A DNA stretch of 64,000 bases from Pantanalinema rosaneae. Lineage in GTDB: Bacteria > Cyanobacteriota > Cyanobacteriia > Leptolyngbyales > Leptolyngbyaceae. Positions 58,673-64,000 of this stretch are shown here, in pieces (the first letter of the stretch is position 1; each line of letters starts with the position of its first letter). The position numbers and the translations under genes are program-made. The stretch is taken from assembly GCF_050753385.1 (NCBI RefSeq), contig NZ_JBLZFZ010000008.1:1-64000 (forward strand), given 5' to 3'. Under the pieces are notes generated by a model, which was not told where the DNA came from, did not search any database, and saw nothing but the letters and a program-made list of their open reading frames with translations.

Positions 58673-61600
58673 GTTTCTGTCCCCTTGCGGGGAAATGGGT
58701 GTCTGTCACGACTCGATCAAAGCGGTGTCGTTGTGCGACAAATTTCACAAGTTTCCGTCCCCTTGCGGGGAAATGGGTGTCTGTCACAAATATAGAGGAC
58801 GGGTAGTGGTAGAGAAGGATGGTGTGAAAGTTTCCGTCCCCTTGCGGGGAAATGGGTGTCTGTCACGGGCTGGCGTGTAGACTCTGCTTTGTTGAATTAG
58901 ATTAAGGCTAGAGTTTCCGTCCCCTTGCGGGGAAATGGGTGTCTGTCACTATTAAGGGTGAGACTTGGTTGCTGTTCTCTTTCTTCGGTTTCCGTCCCCT
59001 TGCGGGGAAATGGGTGTCTGTCACATGCCGTTGACTCCTGCAACTCTGAGGTGATGTTTAGCGAGTGGTTTCCGTCCCCTTGCGGGGAAATGGGTGTCTG
59101 TCACTACCCTGCCATAAAATCCGTCCTGACACGGTTCGGTTTCCGTCCCCTTGCGGGGAAATGGGTGTCTGTCACGTAGACTGCAACTCGACACCATTGA
59201 AATGGACGGCTAGTTTCCGTCCCCTTGCGGGGAAATGGGTGTCTGTCACCTTACTACAGAAAGAATAAGCACGAAATCAATCAACGTAGAGTTTCCGTCC
59301 CCTTGCGGGGAAATGGGTGTCTGTCACCACATTTTGCTGCTCTAGTGAAGCAATCCAAGACTATTGGTTTCCGTCCCCTTGCGGGGAAATGGGTGTCTGT
59401 CACTACGCTCTGAATTCTTTAGCATGGAATCACACGATAAGACGTTTCCGTCCCCTTGCGGGGAAATGGGTGTCTGTCACCTACCACCGAAAAAGCCAAG
59501 GTACTCAAACACCTTAATTTAGACGTTTCCGTCCCCTTGCGGGGAAATGGGTGTCTGTCACTTCAGGAGAGAAAGATGTTGACTGAACTATACAGACTAT
59601 TCAATGTTTCCGTCCCCTTGCGGGGAAATGGGTGTCTGTCACACTGAAACCGGCCTGCTGAACGGTGTGCTTGTCTGTATCGGGTTTCCGTCCCCTTGCG
59701 GGGAAATGGGTGTCTGTCACATGCAGATGTTAGTGCAGCCGAAATTTCCGAGTATTTTGGGTTTCCGTCCCCTTGCGGGGAAATGGGTGTCTGTCACGGT
59801 TGCATTGTAGCTGGAACTAAACCAATTCAAATTCCGGGGTTTCCGTCCCCTTGCGGGGAAATGGGTGTCTGTCACGCTGGAAAGATCGCAACACAGGCGC
59901 ACAACGCTCAAAGGTTTCCGTCCCCTTGCGGGGAAATGGGTGTCTGTCACACTTCCAATCAAGTGACCCTTTACACTCGCCCTGGTGATGAGTATGTTTC
60001 CGTCCCCTTGCGGGGAAATGGGTGTCTGTCACAATTACGGAAATTATCCTGGCAACCTACGCCAGAAATGAAGTTTCCGTCCCCTTGCGGGGAAATGGGT
60101 GTCTGTCACTTATCGTCGTCAATGTTCAATGGCAACTGCTCCATCCAGCGAGTTTCCGTCCCCTTGCGGGGAAATGGGTGTCTGTCACGGGGTAAACCTA
60201 ACTGACCTTTCGGAGTCTCCGGCAATGGGTTTCCGTCCCCTTGCGGGGAAATGGGTGTCTGTCACTGTCTGAAGGTGTGTGGGAACGTGCCTATTTAATT
60301 GAAAGGTTTCCGTCCCCTTGCGGGGAAATGGGTGTCTGTCACGTTACTGTCGCGTGAATAAACTCTGACGACTGGTGTTTCCGTCCCCTTGCGGGGAAAT
60401 GGGTGTCTGTCACAACTTCTACATATACCAGCATCGCAGTTTATAGCGAAAGTTTCCGTCCCCTTGCGGGGAAATGGGTGTCTGTCACGGGAACCAGGCG
60501 GGGGTCTGTAGTTAAAATCCCTGGCACAGTTTCCGTCCCCTTGCGGGGAAATGGGTGTCTGTCACCTTTGGCATTCACTGGACGGCAATTCTTGTCAGTG
60601 GTTTGTTTCCGTCCCCTTGCGGGGAAATGGGTGTCTGTCACCCTACTGGTGGATTCGGCAGGGTGTAACGCGAGTCATTGGAAGTTTCCGTCCCCTTGCG
60701 GGGAAATGGGTGTCTGTCACTTCAGAACCCTCCATCATGGCGTTTAGCCCCATCACCGCCGCGGTTTCCGTCCCCTTGCGGGGAAATGGGTGTCTGTCAC
60801 TCTGCCTTGTAAAGTTCCTCGACAATTACCCACCAGTTTCCGTCCCCTTGCGGGGAAATGGGTGTCTGTCACTGAATGGTAAATCACTGCTCGGGATTGA
60901 GTTAGGTCAAGGGTTTCCGTCCCCTTGCGGGGAAATGGGTGTCTGTCACAGCGAAGGTTAATCCGGATGCCAGTGTGTCTGCTACCATTGACGTTTCCGT
61001 CCCCTTGCGGGGAAATGGGTGTCTGTCACCTTTGGGGTGGACTCTGCGGTGAGCTTCGTATTGCGTGTTTCCGTCCCCTTGCGGGGAAATGGGTGTCTGT
61101 CACGCCGCGTTCGTCGGCCGTCTCGCCCAGCATGTCGATGCGTTCGTTTCCGTCCCCTTGCGGGGAAATGGGTGTCTGTCACAAGCGTGTTCTTTGGTTT
61201 ATCCTTCTGATGAAATACGTTTCCGTCCCCTTGCGGGGAAATGGGTGTCTGTCACGAATCTATACCTTTCATTCAAGGGCTTTAGCCCTATTACGTTTCC
61301 GTCCCCTTGCGGGGAAATGGGTGTCTGTCACCACTCTTTCTCAAATCATCAAGCAAGCAGACTCAGTAGCGATCGGTTTCCGTCCCCTTGCGGGGAAATG
61401 GGTGTCTGTCACATCCAAGTACTAATCACTTCTTTATCCGTGAATGAAGTCGTTTCCGTCCCCTTGCGGGGAAATGGGTGTCTGTCACACGATTGAGGAG
61501 AATCAAGATTCCTACACTAGAGATCATGGTTTCCGTCCCCTTGCGGGGAAATGGGTGTCTGTCACGAAAGTGGGTTGTGTGATTGTGAAGGAGAATCGAG

Positions 61601-63435
61601 TTGTTTCCGTCCCCTTGCGGGGAAATGGGTGTCTGTCACTTAACGCAGATCCTAGAGCGACACCACAGCAGATATAGGTTTCCGTCCCCTTGCGGGGAAA
61701 TGGGTGTCTGTCACAGAGTACTGATAGCGTTGAACAAAAAATCAAAGCCTTTCGAGTTTCCGTCCCCTTGCGGGGAAATGGGTGTCTGTCACGAAGTGCG
61801 TTGATTGGATTCATTGTGACTCCAAAGAAATGTTTCCGTCCCCTTGCGGGGAAATGGGTGTCTGTCACGGGATTGTTGAAAATTCTGGATTCGTTCAAGT
61901 CATCCACGAAGGTTTCCGTCCCCTTGCGGGGAAATGGGTGTCTGTCACTAGGTTTGCTCTGTGCTGTAACAGGCAAACGGCGGGGTTTCCGTCCCCTTGC
62001 GGGGAAATGGGTGTCTGTCACCCAGCGTTAGCTGTGGGTCGTATTTCTCAACCCATTGCAGCGTTTCCGTCCCCTTGCGGGGAAATGGGTGTCTGTCACG
62101 CCTGGTGATGACCGGCAAAAGCTGGTCAGAAGAAAGTTTCCGTCCCCTTGCGGGGAAATGGGTGTCTGTCACACAGGATGCGGCTACCCTACGTGCCCAG
62201 GGCGTAGCGTTTCCGTCCCCTTGCGGGGAAATGGGTGTCTGTCACGGTTCAGATGGCAGTGTTCAAAGGTGTGGGCGGGAATTATTTGTTTCCGTCCCCT
62301 TGCGGGGAAATGGGTGTCTGTCACGATCGAGTCCAAAATCGGGTTCTGATATGCCACTTTCGTTTCCGTCCCCTTGCGGGGAAATGGGTGTCTGTCACCA
62401 GCAGTTCCAGTGGCAATGGTTCACCGATCGGCTGGAGTTTATCGTCGTTTCCGTCCCCTTGCGGGGAAATGGGTGTCTGTCACACCGTGGGAGCATTCAT
62501 TTCAGGAACCAGGATAGTGTTTCCGTCCCCTTGCGGGGAAATGGGTGTCTGTCACAGCTGCTCGATCAATGGCGGCCCAGGTAGGTAGGCTGGCGCTCTG
62601 TGTGTTTCCGTCCCCTTGCGGGGAAATGGGTGTCTGTCACACTGAAAACCTCCACGACTTCAGCCTCATGGATGAAGACGATCTGGTTTCCGTCCCCTTG
62701 CGGGGAAATGGGTGTCTGTCCACACTACAAAGTGCTATCCCACAAGAAAATCAGTGCTGTTTCCGTCCCCTTGCGGGGAAATGGGTGTCTGTCACCTTGA
62801 ATGCAAGCACGACGGCCATCAATGAAATAGCCGCGTGGCGTTTCCGTCCCCTTGCGGGGAAATGGGTGTCTGTCACGTTGTTGAAGCGGCGATTGCGCTT
62901 CGTCTCGAATACACCCTCTTTGTTTCCGTCCCCTTGCGGGGAAATGGGTGTCTGTCACCGGCTTGACTGAAGGTGTCATTCACCAAGCCATGCTGTCCGT
63001 GTTTCCGTCCCCTTGCGGGGAAATGGGTGTCTGTCACCCCCTCTAACGCGGGGGTGATGTTTAGTGAGAGCTACGGGGGTTTCCGTCCCCTTGCGGGGAA
63101 ATGGGTGTCTGTCACCTGCTGAACCCTCTGTAATATCACTCAGCAAGCTTGTAATACGATTGTTTCCGTCCCCTTGCGGGGAAATGGGTGTCTGTCACAA
63201 CCTCCATGCTAGAAAGACGTGCAACAACAGATAGTTCCATAGTTTCCGTCCCCTTGCGGGGAAATGGGTGTCTGTCACCAAGAGTCCTTAGATCTGCTGC
63301 TTACGGAGGACATCGAGCTTCGTTTCCGTCCCCTTGCGGGGAAATGGGTGTCTGTCACTCCGGAGCACCGACCTCATCTTCAGAGGTCAGAGGTAATTGT
63401 TTCCGTCCCCTTGCGGGGAAATGGGTGTCTGTCAC
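58673..63435 (-). CRISPR. CRISPR array, 62 repeats and 61 spacers
   Basis: The 37-bp repeat reads GTTTCCGTCCCC, then TTGCGGGGAAATG, then GGTGTCTGTCAC on the plus strand. Its reverse complement starts GTGACAGACACCC and ends GGGGACGGAAAC, so the crRNA strand is probably minus, with a GAAAC-type 3' end and a CCCC-GCAA-GGGG hairpin. I counted 62 repeats with starts 71-85 bp apart (spacers 34-48 bp). The leftmost repeat at 58673 carries a C-to-T change (GTTTCTGTC), as expected at the old, distal end. The repeat at 62686 has one extra C near its end. The leader and cas2 lie on the right. The variable spacer length fits type III or I-D arrays, but the subtype cannot be set without the other cas genes. 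Confidence 0.97.
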
Positions 63436-63766
63436 CCTACCTATTTGGAAACCTTACCATATTTGGTTTTCATGGTGCAGTTCCGCCGGAGTACGGAGAA
63501 GCTCGTTTACAATTCTTAAACTGAAATCAGATGAATGTAAAAAGCGATTGTTTCTGCGGCTTTCCATGATTATAGCCGAATTTCTTCAACGATCCAATCC
63601 ACAAATTCTATATTTGCTGCGAATCTCTGATTCAAGCTTCACTATACTCACGTATCCTCCACGCGACAGATCAACGATCGATCTTCATATTTTGTTACAT
63701 CAATCCATGCCTGTCCCCACACAGCTTTCAGGCAACTCCAGGTCGCTACCCATACCACCGGACTGT
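63436..63766 (-). promoter_or_regulatory. Putative CRISPR leader
   Basis: This 331-base AT-rich non-coding stretch lies between cas2 and the newest repeat. Read on the minus strand it contains GAGTATAGTGAAGC near 63640, with TATAGT as a possible -10 element. Its position next to cas2 and opposite the degenerate repeat marks the leader side, where new spacers are added. Confidence 0.65.
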
Positions 63767-64000
63767 TTACAAAATTAAATAATCCGGTGGCTCATAGAGC
63801 GGAGGACTACCATATACCCTTGCCTGCTGCTTTGCCTTACCGTCCAACGGATACACCCGTAAACTATCCTCTGCCAATTTCAGCAACGGTAGCCAACGCT
63901 GCTGGAGCAACTCCATTAACTCCGCTTCCGTCACCGGACACTCAAACACCGAATACTGCACTCGCTGGCACCGTTGCTCGATCCGCTTCGCCAGTTTTTG
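63767..64000 (-). CDS. cas2: CRISPR-associated endoribonuclease Cas2 (5' end beyond the window)
   Basis: Cas2 pairs with Cas1 in the spacer-integration complex. The visible 77 codons read in from the window edge as LAKRIEQRCQRVQYSVFECPV, then LMELLQQRWLPLL, and end with DSLRVYPLDGKAKQQARVYG and a Pro-rich tail. VQYSVFEC and DSLRVYPL are Cas2 signatures. The first 15-20 residues, with the catalytic Asp, lie beyond base 64000. It is on the same strand as the predicted array transcript, so cas1 and the other genes should follow to the right. Confidence 0.93.
   Translation of the reverse strand, partial: QKLAKRIEQRCQRVQYSVFECPVTEAELMELLQQRWLPLLKLAEDSLRVYPLDGKAKQQARVYGSPPLYEPPDYLIL

Noticed and set aside
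58671..63524. Many open frames across the CRISPR array encoding repeats such as SVPLRGNGCLS, FRPLAGKWVSVT and FPSPCGEMGVCH
   Set aside because: They are the three translations of the 37-bp CRISPR repeat, which has no stop codon in several frames. They are not a repeat protein.

Overview
This window comes from a cyanobacterium, probably a filamentous Leptolyngbya/Oscillatoria-type genome. The evidence is the dense scatter of the HIP1 octamer GCGATCGC, a CrtO-type beta-carotene ketolase, a high-light-inducible (Hlip) protein, a Tab2/Atab2 family protein, a SigC-like group 2 sigma factor, a PedR-like regulator and a CYP110-like P450. Bases 1-19 match the Nextera/Tn5 mosaic-end adapter, so the left edge is a contig end with an untrimmed adapter.

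Layout. 0-11 kb is backbone: a truncated oligopeptide-type ABC ATPase, Tab2, a PG-binding/GH19-like lysin, a Pro/Ser-rich single-pass protein, glycogen phosphorylase, SigC-like sigma factor, and an overlapping lipA-gpsA pair. 11.3-23.6 kb is an accessory zone. It opens with tRNA-Pro(CGG), immediately followed by about 100 bp of repeated TGTCGTC/TTAACG motifs that resemble the left end of a type V-K CRISPR-associated (Tn7-like) transposon, although no CAST genes are present. A two-subunit sodium:solute symporter, an MDR oxidoreductase and a RidA protein follow. Then come a degenerate 41-bp tandem array, a MITE copy, a 1709-aa exonuclease/RecQ/UvrD fusion and an IS630-family element split by a frameshift.

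23.9-37.5 kb carries a four-gene minus-strand cluster (nitrilase-like, aldehyde dehydrogenase, DUF3598, alpha/beta hydrolase) in which the two hydrolase-fold proteins lack the usual catalytic residues. It continues with a lipoprotein, a DUF1517 protein, P450 plus Uma2, an alpha/beta hydrolase, a response regulator, a three-GAF histidine kinase and a PAS-CRP regulator. 38-53 kb looks like a stress-tolerance neighbourhood: TM-hairpin paralogues, a small membrane protein, treZ-treY trehalose synthesis, a cation/proton antiporter, an SDR, a hemerythrin, an Hlip and crtO.

53-58 kb returns to backbone (DUF2993, hisS, pedR-like, GDPD). After tRNA-Thr(TGT) lies the N-terminal stub of a tyrosine integrase with two TTGGGTGTAA repeats, abutting a CRISPR array of 62 repeats and 61 spacers (58673-63435). 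The array is read on the minus strand from a leader at about 63.4-63.77 kb, downstream of a partial cas2 that runs off the right edge. Two tRNA genes therefore each anchor remnants of a different class of mobile element. The two strongest leads are the CAST-like end at tRNA-Pro and the exonuclease-RecQ-UvrD fusion with its upstream 41-bp repeats.
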